From Nitrospirillum amazonense (GTDB lineage Bacteria; Pseudomonadota; Alphaproteobacteria; Azospirillales; Azospirillaceae): 64,000 nucleotides of DNA. Positions within the stretch are counted from its first letter, which is position 1, and each line of letters opens with the position of its first letter. The translations under genes and the position numbers were made by a program. The stretch is from contig NZ_VITV01000005.1 of the NCBI RefSeq assembly GCF_007828035.1, forward strand, positions 62,001 to 126,000, read 5' to 3'. The notes under the pieces are model-generated. The model ran no database searches. It was not told where the DNA came from and was given only the letters and a program-made list of their open reading frames with translations. Positions 37,947-46,202 of this stretch are shown piece by piece.

Positions 37947-38669
37947 TTACCTGGACCCTAACGCGCTCGGCAATTCACGTAAGGATGCAAGCTCGGTATA
38001 GGGGTGGGGAATCGGGCCGGATACCATCTCATGGGCCCAGGTGGTGTGGTAGGGCACGTGGAAGCCCTGGCCACCTAGGGCCGCCACGGGCAGGACGTCG
38101 GACTTCAGGGAGTTGCCGGCCATGGCGAAGTCGGCCGGGGCCACGCCGTGGCGGTCCAGCAGGCGCCGATAGGTGGCGTCATCCTTTTCCGACACGATTT
38201 CGATGCGGTGGAACAGGTCGGCCAGGCCGGAGCGGGCGATCTTGCTTTCCTGGTCGAACAGGTCGCCCTTGGTGATCAGCCACACCTCATGGTCCCGCTG
38301 CCGCAGGGTCTCGATGACCTCCACGGCACCGTCGATCAGTTCCACCGGGTGGGCCAGCATGGCGCGGCCGCGCTGCACCAGCATCTCGATGGCGATGCCG
38401 GGGATGCGCCCTTCCGTCAGTTCCAGGGCGGTCTCGATCATCGACAGGGTGAAGCCCTTGATGCCATAGCCGTAGGTCACCAGGTTGCGCCGCTCCACCA
38501 GCAGCAGGCGCTCATCGATGGTGGCTTGGTCCAGGTCGCTGTGGCGCAGCAGCAGGTCGCGGAACTCGGCGTACGAGGTCGAGAACATGGCCTCGTTGTG
38601 CCAGAGCGTGTCGTCGCCATCCAGGGCGATGACGCGGGGCGGAAGCGGTCTGGTGGCGGCAGGCGACAT
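37947..38669 (-). CDS. HAD-superfamily hydrolase
   Basis: A 240-residue HAD phosphatase. Motif I is VIALDGDDTLWHNE, with the nucleophile and acid/base Asp pair. Motif II is WLITKGD, the motif III Lys lies before SEKDDATY, and motif IV is GNSLKSDVLP. The helical cap is inserted after motif I. The substrate is unknown. The ATG at 38669 is preceded by CCAGGAAAACC and gives the usual length; a longer frame upstream lacks a site. Confidence 0.88.
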   Translation of the reverse strand: MSPAATRPLPPRVIALDGDDTLWHNEAMFSTSYAEFRDLLLRHSDLDQATIDERLLLVERRNLVTYGYGIKGFTLSMIETALELTEGRIPGIAIEMLVQRGRAMLAHPVELIDGAVEVIETLRQRDHEVWLITKGDLFDQESKIARSGLADLFHRIEIVSEKDDATYRRLLDRHGVAPADFAMAGNSLKSDVLPVAALGGQGFHVPYHTTWAHEMVSGPIPHPYTELASLRELPSALGSR

Positions 38670-38767
38670 GGTTTTCCTGGAAATAACAGCTGTGTGAAAG
38701 AGAGTGGATCTATAGTCAGCTACAAAGCGTGTGGAAACCGGCAAGCTGAAATGGGGTTAAGGGTGTG

Positions 38768-39046
38768 ATGGCTGAAGAGGATATGACGCCTCACGACTAC
38801 AGGATCCGCCGGATGGGCTACGGTTGGCTCTACTTGGGCGCCGTGGTGTTCCTGGCGGGCTTTTCGTTTCTTGTGGCGGCGGCCATCTTCGGATACCGAG
38901 GCATCGACCGGGCCACGGGGCAGTCTGAGTCGGCTTGGGTGGCCATTGGCATTCCATGCGTCATGATGGCCGGCTCCAGTGTTTTCATCCTTCTCGGCCG
39001 CTGGATCATCCGGCAGTACAAGATGGGGCGCGTCAGTGGTCTGTGA
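38768..39046 (+). CDS. Small two-helix membrane protein
   Basis: A 92-residue unrecognised protein with two clear membrane segments (GWLYLGAVVFLAGFSFLVAA and WVAIGIPCVMMAGSSVFILL) joined by a short loop. GTG at 38765 is also possible. Its 3' end overlaps the convergent MFS gene by 14 bases. No function can be given. Confidence 0.6.
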   Translation: MAEEDMTPHDYRIRRMGYGWLYLGAVVFLAGFSFLVAAAIFGYRGIDRATGQSESAWVAIGIPCVMMAGSSVFILLGRWIIRQYKMGRVSGL

Positions 39047-40244
39047 CCGGTGTGTCGCTCGCTTCCGCATTTGAAGAAGACGATACCCCCGCCGCCCGCA
39101 TCAAGGCCAGGCAGAGCAGGGATGCGGCCAGGCCGCAGGCGGCGGCGCTGGTCCAGCCCCAATGGCCGGCGAAGGCGGCGAACAGCGGCGGCCCGATGAG
39201 GGAGCCGCTGGCGCCGAACTGGGTCAGCAGGCCGTTGGCGGCGGGCAGGCCCCGGTCCGACCCGGCTACGGCGGGCAGCATGGCGAAGGCCAGGCCGGGA
39301 TAGACGCCGGACAAGGCGTTGAGCGCGATGACCACGATGCCGGCGATGGTGAGGTCCGGTGCCGGCCCGAACACCAGGAACAGCAGCAGGGCCGGCAGGA
39401 CGATGCTGAGCGCCATCAGGGCGAAGGAGGGGCCGCGCGCCAGGTCCCGCCCGTGGTTACGGTGGTTCCACCAGCCGGCCACCCCGCTACCCGCCACGGT
39501 GGCGAAGGAGGCGACGCCGGTGATGAGCCCGGCGGTGTCGGCGCTGGCGCCCGCCTTGTCTACCAGGAAGGTGGGCAGCATCCCCAGCAGGCCAACCTCG
39601 AAGGTGGTGTAGCAGCCGAAGCCCACGGCCAGGGCCCAGGCGTGTCGGGTTGGTCCGGTGCCGCCCGCATCTGCCCCGCGCACCCGCGCCCCGACACCCG
39701 AGGTCATGGGCAGGGACAGCACCAGGGCGCCGGCCGCCACCACGCCGCCGCCGAACAGGGCGCCGCGCCACGACCACAACTCCGCCGCCCAGCCGGACAG
39801 GATGGCGCCCAGGGCCAGGCCCACGGGTACGAAGCTGCTCCACAGCGCCAGCGCCACGCCGCGCTGGCGCGGGGTCGCCGTCTCCAGGATCAGCATGGGG
39901 GCGGCGATGACGGTGGTCAGGTACCCGGCACTCTCCAGCACCCGCCAGGCGATCAGCGCCGCCGGGCCCGGCGCCAGGCTCTCGCCGATACCGCCCACGG
40001 CCAGGAAGGCGGTGCCAGCCAGCAGGGCGGGGCGGCGGCCCACCCGCTGGATCAGCCCGCCGGCGATGCGGCCGAAGCCGGCACCGCCGATCTCCAGCAG
40101 CGAGATCACCAGGGCCGCCAGGGTGAGGCTGAGGCCCAAATCGCGGGAGATGAGGGGGATCAGGGCCGACATCTTGCCCAGCTGGGCGGCGGCGATGACG
40201 CCGACGCAATAGAACCAGATGATCTTGACCCAGCGGCTGTCCAT
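39033..40244 (-). CDS. MFS transporter
   Basis: A 403-residue, 12-segment major facilitator. GLIQRVGRRPALLAG is a motif A variant and LETATPRQRGVALALWSS the region after helix 4. It resembles general sugar/drug-type MFS; the substrate is unknown. The ATG at 40244 opens MDSRWVKIIWFYCVGV. It is divergent from an XRE regulator, which may control it. Confidence 0.87.
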   Translation of the reverse strand: MDSRWVKIIWFYCVGVIAAAQLGKMSALIPLISRDLGLSLTLAALVISLLEIGGAGFGRIAGGLIQRVGRRPALLAGTAFLAVGGIGESLAPGPAALIAWRVLESAGYLTTVIAAPMLILETATPRQRGVALALWSSFVPVGLALGAILSGWAAELWSWRGALFGGGVVAAGALVLSLPMTSGVGARVRGADAGGTGPTRHAWALAVGFGCYTTFEVGLLGMLPTFLVDKAGASADTAGLITGVASFATVAGSGVAGWWNHRNHGRDLARGPSFALMALSIVLPALLLFLVFGPAPDLTIAGIVVIALNALSGVYPGLAFAMLPAVAGSDRGLPAANGLLTQFGASGSLIGPPLFAAFAGHWGWTSAAACGLAASLLCLALMRAAGVSSSSNAEASDTPVTDH

Positions 40245-40390
40245 GATGCCCTCGAACGCGTGACGCCCACCGGAAGGGCGGGGGCGATATTTTTGGCATG
40301 GCCGGCCTTGATGCGCCGTGAATAAGATATGCATGGACAAGCGGCGGCGTTCTTGCCTGTGCCGCTCCCGCGGTCGGGGACGGAACCATC

Positions 40391-41020
40391 ATGGCCAGCA
40401 TCACTGCCGCCGTCGGCACCGCCATTGGCACCGCCGTTGGCACTCTGCCGCGCGTGGCTGGTCCCTATCTGGGGCAGTCGCTGCGGCTGTGGCGCACCCT
40501 GCGCCGGGTGAAGCAGAGCCATGCCGGCGAATTGCTGGGCGTATCCCAGGCCACGGTCTCCCGCTGGGAATCCGGCACGCTTGTGCCCGACGGCGATGAA
40601 CAGGCGGCCATCCGCCAACTGATGCAGGCCGGCCTGGACAGTGCCGCCGACCGCGAACTGGCGCGCCTGGTGAACAATTCGGCCGGATCGGTGCACCTGG
40701 TCTGTGACCTGACCCATCGCCTGCTGGCTTTGTCGGCGGGGCGGGAGCGGGACTTTGGGCGACCGCGCGCCGACCTGCTGGGCACCTCCCTCTGGCCCTA
40801 TGCCAGCGACGAGATCCGGGCGGCGGAGGCGACGCTCGCGGACCTCGGCTGGTTCGAGCCGTCGCCGCCGGCATTGGAACTGACCACCCGTGCCAACCGC
40901 TCAGCCGAGGTGAGGATCTTCGCCAGCCGTTTCCGCTGGGTGCGCTTTCAACTTTCGGACGGCAGCTTCGCCCGGCTGGTGGATACGATTGCCTATGAGA
41001 TGCCTGGGCCGGTCGCTTAG
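40391..41020 (+). CDS. XRE-family regulator with C-terminal sensor-like region
   Basis: A 209-residue regulator. The XRE HTH is LRRVKQSHAGELLGVSQATVSRWESGTLVP (about 37-66). The C-terminal half (VCDLTHRLLALSAGRERDFGRPRADLLGTSLWPYAS) resembles a PAS-like sensor. Ligand unknown. Divergent from the MFS gene, so control of that transporter is likely. It converges with metW. Confidence 0.82.
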   Translation: MASITAAVGTAIGTAVGTLPRVAGPYLGQSLRLWRTLRRVKQSHAGELLGVSQATVSRWESGTLVPDGDEQAAIRQLMQAGLDSAADRELARLVNNSAGSVHLVCDLTHRLLALSAGRERDFGRPRADLLGTSLWPYASDEIRAAEATLADLGWFEPSPPALELTTRANRSAEVRIFASRFRWVRFQLSDGSFARLVDTIAYEMPGPVA

Positions 41021-41032
41021 GCGTGGCCGCCT

Positions 41033-41668
41033 CTAGTCCCGCCGCAGCAGGAAAATCCCCTGTTCGCCCGACCAGTTGGCGCGCCAGGTGGTGGCGTCGC
41101 TGGTCAGCTGGCGGCCGGCGTGGTCCAGGATGGCGCTGCGCTCCACCGTCACCCCGCCCAGGTCGGCGCACAGCGCGGTGAAGTCGGCGATGGTGCAGAA
41201 GTGGATGTTGGGCGTTTCCCACCACTGGAACCCCAGCCGGTCGGTCACCGGCATGCGGCCCGTCAGCAGCAGGGCCAGGCGCACCCGCCAGTAACCGAAA
41301 TTGGGGAAGGAGACGATGACGCGGCGGCCGATGCGCAGCATCTGCAGCAGCACGCCGCGCGGGTCGCGCGTGGCCTGCAGCGTCTGCGACAGGATCACAT
41401 AGTCGAAGGCGTCGCTGGGATAATCCTTCAGGTCGGTGTCGGCGTCGCCCTGGATGACGGACAGGCCGCGCGACACGCATTCGCGCACGCCATCCATGCC
41501 CAGTTCCATGCCGCGCCCATCGACGCCCTTTTCCCGGGTCAGCAGATCCAGCAGGGCGCCATCGCCGCAGCCGACGTCCAGCACGCGGGCGCCCGTGCTG
41601 ACCATGTCGGCGATGCGGCGCAGGTCGCCGCGGATGTCGGTGCGGGGGGGGATGACCGTGGCGTCCAT
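41033..41668 (-). CDS. metW: Methionine biosynthesis protein MetW
   Basis: A 211-residue Rossmann-fold (methyltransferase-like) protein that acts with MetX in methionine synthesis in many proteobacteria. VLDVGCGDGALLDLL and DYVILSQTLQATRDPRGVL are characteristic. The precise reaction is not settled in the family. It starts four bases after the metX stop, the usual metX-metW pair. Confidence 0.95.
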   Translation of the reverse strand: MDATVIPPRTDIRGDLRRIADMVSTGARVLDVGCGDGALLDLLTREKGVDGRGMELGMDGVRECVSRGLSVIQGDADTDLKDYPSDAFDYVILSQTLQATRDPRGVLLQMLRIGRRVIVSFPNFGYWRVRLALLLTGRMPVTDRLGFQWWETPNIHFCTIADFTALCADLGGVTVERSAILDHAGRQLTSDATTWRANWSGEQGIFLLRRD

Positions 41669-41672
41669 GGGA

Positions 41673-42878
41673 TCAGGCCCGCCGTTTCAGGCCGCGATGA
41701 TCGGCGCACCCGTTGATGAAGCCGCGCATGACCTGGTGGAACTCCGGCTCATCCAGCAGAAAGGCGTCGTGACCCTTGTCCGTCTCGATCTCCACGAAGC
41801 TGACGTTGGCGGCCACGGCATTCAGCGCGTGCACCACCGCCCGCGATTCGGAAGTGGGGAACAGCCAATCGCTGGAGAAGCTGGCCAGGCAGAAGCGCAC
41901 GGGCGTGCCCTTGCCGCCCACGCGGAAGGCCTGGGCCAACTGGCCGCCGTGCTCCGCCGCCAAGTCGAAATAGTCCATGGCGCGGGTGATGTAGAGGTAG
42001 CTGTTGGCGTCGAAGCGGTCGACGAAGCTGGCCCCTTGATAGCGCAGGTAGCTTTCCACCTGGAAATCGGCGTCGAAGCCGAAGGTGATGGCCTGGCGGC
42101 TTTGCAGGTTGCGGCCGAACTTGCGATGCAGCGCCGCTTCGGACAGGTAGGTGATGTGGGCGGCCATGCGGGCCACGGCCAGGCCGCGCGCCGGGTTGGT
42201 GCCGGCCTGCTGATAGGCGCCGTCGCGCCATTCCGGGTCGGCCATGATGGCCTGGCGCCCCACCTCGTGAAAGGCGATGTTCTGGGCCGAATGGCGGGCG
42301 GCGGTGGCGATGGGCACGGCGGCGAACACCCGCTCGGGGTAGGACACCGCCCACTGCAGCACCTGCATGCCGCCCATGGACCCGCCGATGACGCAGAACA
42401 GCTGGTCGATGCCCAGCGCGTCGATCAGCAGCGTCTGCGCCCGCACCATGTCGCCGATGGTGATGACGGGGAAATCGATGGCATAGGGCTGGCCCGTGGC
42501 CGGGTTCACGTCGTGCGGCCCGGTGGACCCCATGCAGCCGCCGATGACGTTGCTGCAGATGACGAAGAACCGGTCGGTGTCCACCGGCTTGCCCGGGCCC
42601 ACCAGCATCTCCCACCAGCCGGGCTTGCCGGTGATGGGGTGGCGGTCGGCCACGTACTGGTCGCCCGTCAGGGCGTGGCAGACCAGGACGGCATTGGACT
42701 TGTCGGCATTCAGGGTGCCGTAGGTCTGGTAGGCCACGGTGAAGGGACCCAGCTGCCCGCCGCCGTCCAGGGGCATGGGCCGATCGGCGCCCAGCACCAT
42801 GCGGTGTCCGGGCAGGACCCCAAGGGCGGGCGCGGCCGTGGCGCCGGAACTATCCGTGTAGGCAGGCGGGGTGATCAT
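41673..42878 (-). CDS. metX: Homoserine O-acyltransferase MetX
   Basis: Alpha/beta-hydrolase-fold enzyme (401 residues) that acylates homoserine, the first committed step to methionine. The nucleophile elbow is GGSMGGMQ with S167, the GCMGSTGP stretch is at 114-121, and the catalytic His is in DKGHDAFLL. Annotated as acetyl-CoA dependent in most relatives; some MetX use succinyl-CoA, and I cannot decide. Followed by metW, and divergent from the chorismate mutase operon. Confidence 0.95.
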   Translation of the reverse strand: MITPPAYTDSSGATAAPALGVLPGHRMVLGADRPMPLDGGGQLGPFTVAYQTYGTLNADKSNAVLVCHALTGDQYVADRHPITGKPGWWEMLVGPGKPVDTDRFFVICSNVIGGCMGSTGPHDVNPATGQPYAIDFPVITIGDMVRAQTLLIDALGIDQLFCVIGGSMGGMQVLQWAVSYPERVFAAVPIATAARHSAQNIAFHEVGRQAIMADPEWRDGAYQQAGTNPARGLAVARMAAHITYLSEAALHRKFGRNLQSRQAITFGFDADFQVESYLRYQGASFVDRFDANSYLYITRAMDYFDLAAEHGGQLAQAFRVGGKGTPVRFCLASFSSDWLFPTSESRAVVHALNAVAANVSFVEIETDKGHDAFLLDEPEFHQVMRGFINGCADHRGLKRRA

Positions 42879-42908
42879 CGTCGGGCGGGCCTTGGAATGC
42901 AGCCTGCA

Positions 42909-42937
42909 TGACTAGGAAGCGGGGTACCCCAAGTCAA
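42909..42937 (-). promoter_or_regulatory. Probable metX promoter with palindromic spacer
   Basis: Minus-strand TTGACT (42932-42937), a 17-base spacer and TAGTCA (42909-42914). The palindrome GGGGTACCCC (42921-42930) fills the middle of the spacer. No SAM riboswitch signature was seen in the leader. Confidence 0.5.
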
Positions 42938-42991
42938 CGTTTTCTTTGATTTTGCGGGGGGCAGGCTCTAAGACTCAGTCGTTTCAGGTCC

Positions 42992-42997
42992 TATAAT
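42992..42997 (+). promoter_or_regulatory. -10 element of the chorismate mutase operon
   Basis: A perfect TATAAT at 42992-42997, 12 bases before the ATG, implies a leader of only a few bases. No clear -35 is seen. Confidence 0.5.
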
Positions 42998-43009
42998 CCG
43001 AACCCGTCC

Positions 43010-43873
43010 ATGCCCCCTGCCAGCCCCTCCGTCGACGCCCTGCGCCGTGAAATCGATGAGATCGATGCGGCCATCCATGACCTCATCATGCGGCGCGCCC
43101 GGGTGGTGGAGCGTATCGCCCAGTCCAAGGCGGGCGCCAAGGTCTTCATCCGGCCAGGGCGTGAGGCAGGCATCCTGCGGCGCCTAGTGGCCCGGCACCA
43201 GGGCAGCGTGCCCGTGGCCGCCATCGTGCGCATCTGGCGCGAGATGATCGCCGCCATGACCCTGATCCAGGGGCCCTTCGCCGTCGCCGTGTACGCCCCC
43301 GACGACGACCGCCGCCTGTGGGACATCGCCCGCGACCATTACGGCACCGTCACCCCCCTGGCCCCGGCCAACACCGCCCAGGCCGTGCTGCGCGCCCTGG
43401 CCGAGGGCAGCGCCACCGTCGGCGTGGTGCCGGTGCCGGAGGAGGAGGAGACGGACCCCTGGTGGCGTTTCCTCATCAGCGACGACACCAAGACGCCCAA
43501 GATCATCGGCCGCTTGCCGTTCTGCAGCCGCCCCGGCCAGAAGGAGGGCGGCGACGCCCTGATCCTAGGGGCGGTGCCGCTGGAGGCCACGGGCCAGGAT
43601 CACACCCTGCTGGGGGTGGAACTGGCGCAGGACATGAGCCGCGGCCGCCTGAAGGACATGATGGAGGCCGTCAACCTGCCCGTGGGGTGGTTCCGCATCT
43701 TCCACCTGCCGGGCGGCGGCGGGTCCGTTCACCTGATCGAGGTGGAGGATTTCGTGGATGGCGACGACGCCCGCCTGGGCGCCCTGGCGGAAAAGCTGGG
43801 CGATGCCCTGGTGCGCGTGCTGCCCGTGGGCGCCTATGCCCTGCCCATCACGCTGGAAGCCAGGAAGTCCTGA
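43010..43873 (+). CDS. Chorismate mutase (AroQ) with degenerate prephenate-dehydratase-like C-terminus
   Basis: A 287-residue protein. The N-terminal about 90 residues are an AroQ domain (LRREIDEIDAAIHDLIMRRARVVERIAQSKA), converting chorismate to prephenate. The rest resembles a reduced PheA: a binding-protein-like part with VGVVPVPEEEET where dehydratases have a P-I-E-N motif, and an ACT-like end (LLGVELAQDMSRGRLKDMMEAVNLPVGWFRIF). The dehydratase TRF catalytic motif is not found, so it should be a mutase with a possible regulatory module. It is first in a tyrosine/phenylalanine gene set with hisC and tyrA. Confidence 0.85.
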   Translation: MPPASPSVDALRREIDEIDAAIHDLIMRRARVVERIAQSKAGAKVFIRPGREAGILRRLVARHQGSVPVAAIVRIWREMIAAMTLIQGPFAVAVYAPDDDRRLWDIARDHYGTVTPLAPANTAQAVLRALAEGSATVGVVPVPEEEETDPWWRFLISDDTKTPKIIGRLPFCSRPGQKEGGDALILGAVPLEATGQDHTLLGVELAQDMSRGRLKDMMEAVNLPVGWFRIFHLPGGGGSVHLIEVEDFVDGDDARLGALAEKLGDALVRVLPVGAYALPITLEARKS

Positions 43874-43990
43874 GACGGGCCACCCCGAGTCGCCTCAGGA
43901 AGCCCGCCGAGTCGCGCCCCACCGGCGCAGGGCATGCGCCCCCGATTCGCATAAGGCTTTGATAAGACTCACAGCTATCCTTACCTGCGT

Positions 43991-44013
43991 GCGGGTTTGA
44001 CCTAAGAACCCGC
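43991..44013 (+). promoter_or_regulatory. Hairpin in the hisC leader
   Basis: Perfect 7-base stem GCGGGTT / AACCCGC with a 9-base loop, about 50 bases before hisC. No T-run follows. Function unknown; a processing or translation-control element is possible. Confidence 0.4.
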
Positions 44014-44063
44014 CGCCCGCGAGAAGAAGACCGCCACCGCCTGCCAGAAGGTTTCCCAGCATC

Positions 44064-45164
44064 ATGTCCGCTCCCGTTCCCAACCCCGGCATTCTCGATA
44101 TCCATGCCTATGTCGGGGGCGAGGCGCATGCGCCGGGGGCGTCGCGGCTGATCCGCCTGGCCTCCAACGAGGGGGCGCTGGGTCCCAGCCCCAAGGCGAT
44201 CGCGGCCTACACCGCGGTGGCGGGGCAGATCCATCGCTATCCCGACGGCGGATCCAAGGCGTTGCGCGCCGGCCTGGGCCGCCGCTTCGGCCTGGATGCC
44301 GAGCGCATCGTCTGCGGCAACGGCTCCGACGACGTGCTGCAGCTGCTGACCCGTGCCTATGCCGGAACCGGTGACGAGGTGCTGCACACCGTCCACGGCT
44401 TCGCCATCTATCCCATTAGCGCGCGCTTTGCCGGCGCCACGCCGGTGGCCGCACCCGAGACCAACCTGAAGACCGATGTGGACGCCTTGCTGGCCCGCGT
44501 CACGCCCCGCACCCGGGTGGTTTTCATCGCCAACCCCAACAACCCCACCGGCAGCTATCTCAACAGGGACGAGCTGCGGCGCCTGCACGCGGGGCTGCCG
44601 GAGAACGTGCTGCTGGTCATCGACGCGGCCTATGCCGAGTATGTCGACGCGCCGGACTACACCGATGGGTCCGACCTGGTCGACGCATTCAGCAACGTCG
44701 TCATGACCCGTACCTTCTCCAAGATTTTCGCGCTGGGCGGCCTGCGCCTGGGCTGGGCCTATTGCCCGGCCGCCGTGGCCGACGTGCTGAACCGCGTGCG
44801 CGGGCCCTTCAACGTGGCGTCCAGCGCCCAGGCCGCCGGCCTGGCGGCGCTGGAGGATGTGGAGTTCCTGGAAAAGAGCCGCCGGCACAACGTCCAGGTG
44901 CGCGAGTGGTTCGTCGGCCAGGTGCGTGAGCTGGGCCTGGTGGTCCATCCCTCCGTGGCCAATTTCGTCCTGATCTCCTTCGCGGAGCAGAAGGGCGACC
45001 GCGCCAACGCCGAGGGCGCCCGGCTGCTGCTGAAGTCGCGCGGCATCCTGGTGCGCCAGGTCGGCTCCTACGGCCTGCCGCATTGCCTGCGCGTCACCAT
45101 CGGGCTGGAGGATGAAATGCGGGAGGTCGTGGCCGGACTCGCGGATTGGGTGGCCGGCAAATGA
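44064..45164 (+). CDS. hisC: Histidinol-phosphate/aromatic aminotransferase
   Basis: PLP-dependent class I/II aminotransferase of 366 residues. The Schiff-base lysine is K220 in TRTFSKIFALGGLRLGW; NPNNPTGSY and the C-terminal RVTIG are conserved. The family makes histidinol phosphate, and many members also transaminate prephenate or aromatic keto acids. Being flanked by chorismate mutase and tyrA, here it is likely the aromatic aminotransferase, perhaps serving both paths. Its stop overlaps the tyrA start by four bases. Confidence 0.92.
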   Translation: MSAPVPNPGILDIHAYVGGEAHAPGASRLIRLASNEGALGPSPKAIAAYTAVAGQIHRYPDGGSKALRAGLGRRFGLDAERIVCGNGSDDVLQLLTRAYAGTGDEVLHTVHGFAIYPISARFAGATPVAAPETNLKTDVDALLARVTPRTRVVFIANPNNPTGSYLNRDELRRLHAGLPENVLLVIDAAYAEYVDAPDYTDGSDLVDAFSNVVMTRTFSKIFALGGLRLGWAYCPAAVADVLNRVRGPFNVASSAQAAGLAALEDVEFLEKSRRHNVQVREWFVGQVRELGLVVHPSVANFVLISFAEQKGDRANAEGARLLLKSRGILVRQVGSYGLPHCLRVTIGLEDEMREVVAGLADWVAGK

Positions 45165-46051
45165 CCGATACGCCCCTCTACAATCGCATCTGCGTCATCG
45201 GCCTGGGCCTCATCGGCTCTTCCCTGCTGCGCTGCTTGATGGCCGACCGTTCCCTGGCGGCCGAGGTGGTGGCCTGCGACCGGTCTGACACCGTCTGCGC
45301 CCGCGTGGCGGAGCTGGGCATCGCCGACCGGGTGGAAAGTGACGCCACCATGGCCGTGGCCGGCGCCGACCTGGTCATCCTGTGCACGCCGGTGGGCGCC
45401 TATGCCGATGTGGCGGCGCTGATCGGCCCGCACCTGGCGCCGGGCAGCACGCTCAGCGACGTTGGCTCCGTTAAGCAGGCGGTGGTGCGCGACGTCTCTC
45501 CCCACGTGCCGGACGGCGTGCACTTCGTGCCCGGCCATCCCCTGGCCGGGACCGAGCACTCCGGCCCCGACGCCGGCTTCAAGGAGCTGTTCCGCGGCCG
45601 CTGGCTGATCCTGACCCCGCCGCCGGGCACGGATGCGGATGCTGTGGACCGGCTGGGCCGGCTGTGGGCGGCGTGCGGCTCGCAGATCGAGGTCATGGAC
45701 GCCAGCCACCATGACCAGGTGCTGGCCATCACCAGCCACCTGCCGCACCTGATCGCCTACACCATCGTCGGCACGGCCACGGATTTGGAGGAGACGACGA
45801 AGTCGGAGGTCATCCGCTTCTCGGCCACCGGCTTCCGCGACTTCACCCGCATCGCGGCGTCCGACCCCGTCATGTGGCGCGATATCTTTCTGAACAACCG
45901 CGAGGCGGTGCTGGAGATGATCCAGCGCTTCACCGAGGATCTGACGGCCCTGCAGCGCGCCATCCGCTGGGGGGAGGGGGACAAGCTGTTCGACCTGTTC
46001 ACCCGCACCCGCGCCATCCGCCGTTCCATCATCGACGCCAAGCAGGCCTGA
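45161..46051 (+). CDS. tyrA: Prephenate/arogenate dehydrogenase (TyrA)
   Basis: NAD(P)-dependent dehydrogenase of 296 residues that oxidatively decarboxylates prephenate or arogenate toward tyrosine. The Rossmann loop is VIGLGLIGSSLLR, followed by HPLAGTEHSGPDAGF and ATGFRDFTRIAASDPVMWRDI. No chorismate mutase or ACT domain is fused; the mutase is the separate first gene. ATG overlaps the hisC TGA. Confidence 0.94.
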   Translation: MTDTPLYNRICVIGLGLIGSSLLRCLMADRSLAAEVVACDRSDTVCARVAELGIADRVESDATMAVAGADLVILCTPVGAYADVAALIGPHLAPGSTLSDVGSVKQAVVRDVSPHVPDGVHFVPGHPLAGTEHSGPDAGFKELFRGRWLILTPPPGTDADAVDRLGRLWAACGSQIEVMDASHHDQVLAITSHLPHLIAYTIVGTATDLEETTKSEVIRFSATGFRDFTRIAASDPVMWRDIFLNNREAVLEMIQRFTEDLTALQRAIRWGEGDKLFDLFTRTRAIRRSIIDAKQA

Positions 46052-46063
46052 TCGGTTCGTTCG

Positions 46064-46146
46064 CCTCAAGCGCCGGCGGGGCATCCGCCCCTTGGCTATC
46101 CTCGCTGCGCCCTTCGGTGCTCGCTGCGGCGGACGCCGTCGCGTCC
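46064..46146 (+). repeat. Intergenic palindromic element, copy 5
   Basis: Starts CCTCAAGCGCCGGCGG 12 bases after the tyrA stop. Core hairpin GGGGC-ATCC-GCCCC (46078-46091), then TTGGCTATCCTCGCTGC and GCCCTTCGGTGCTCGCTGC, ending GACGCCGTCGCGTCC. Its middle part matches copies 1 and 4, not 2 and 3. Confidence 0.85.
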
Positions 46147-46202
46147 TTGTCGCTTCGCCCCGTTTCAACTAATGGGTAGCCGCGCTCAGGTTTGAAGCCG
46201 GC

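Noticed and set aside
42879-42960. SAM-II riboswitch ahead of metX
   Set aside because: The known SAM-II core was looked for because it is common before alphaproteobacterial metX, but no matching pseudoknot pattern is present.
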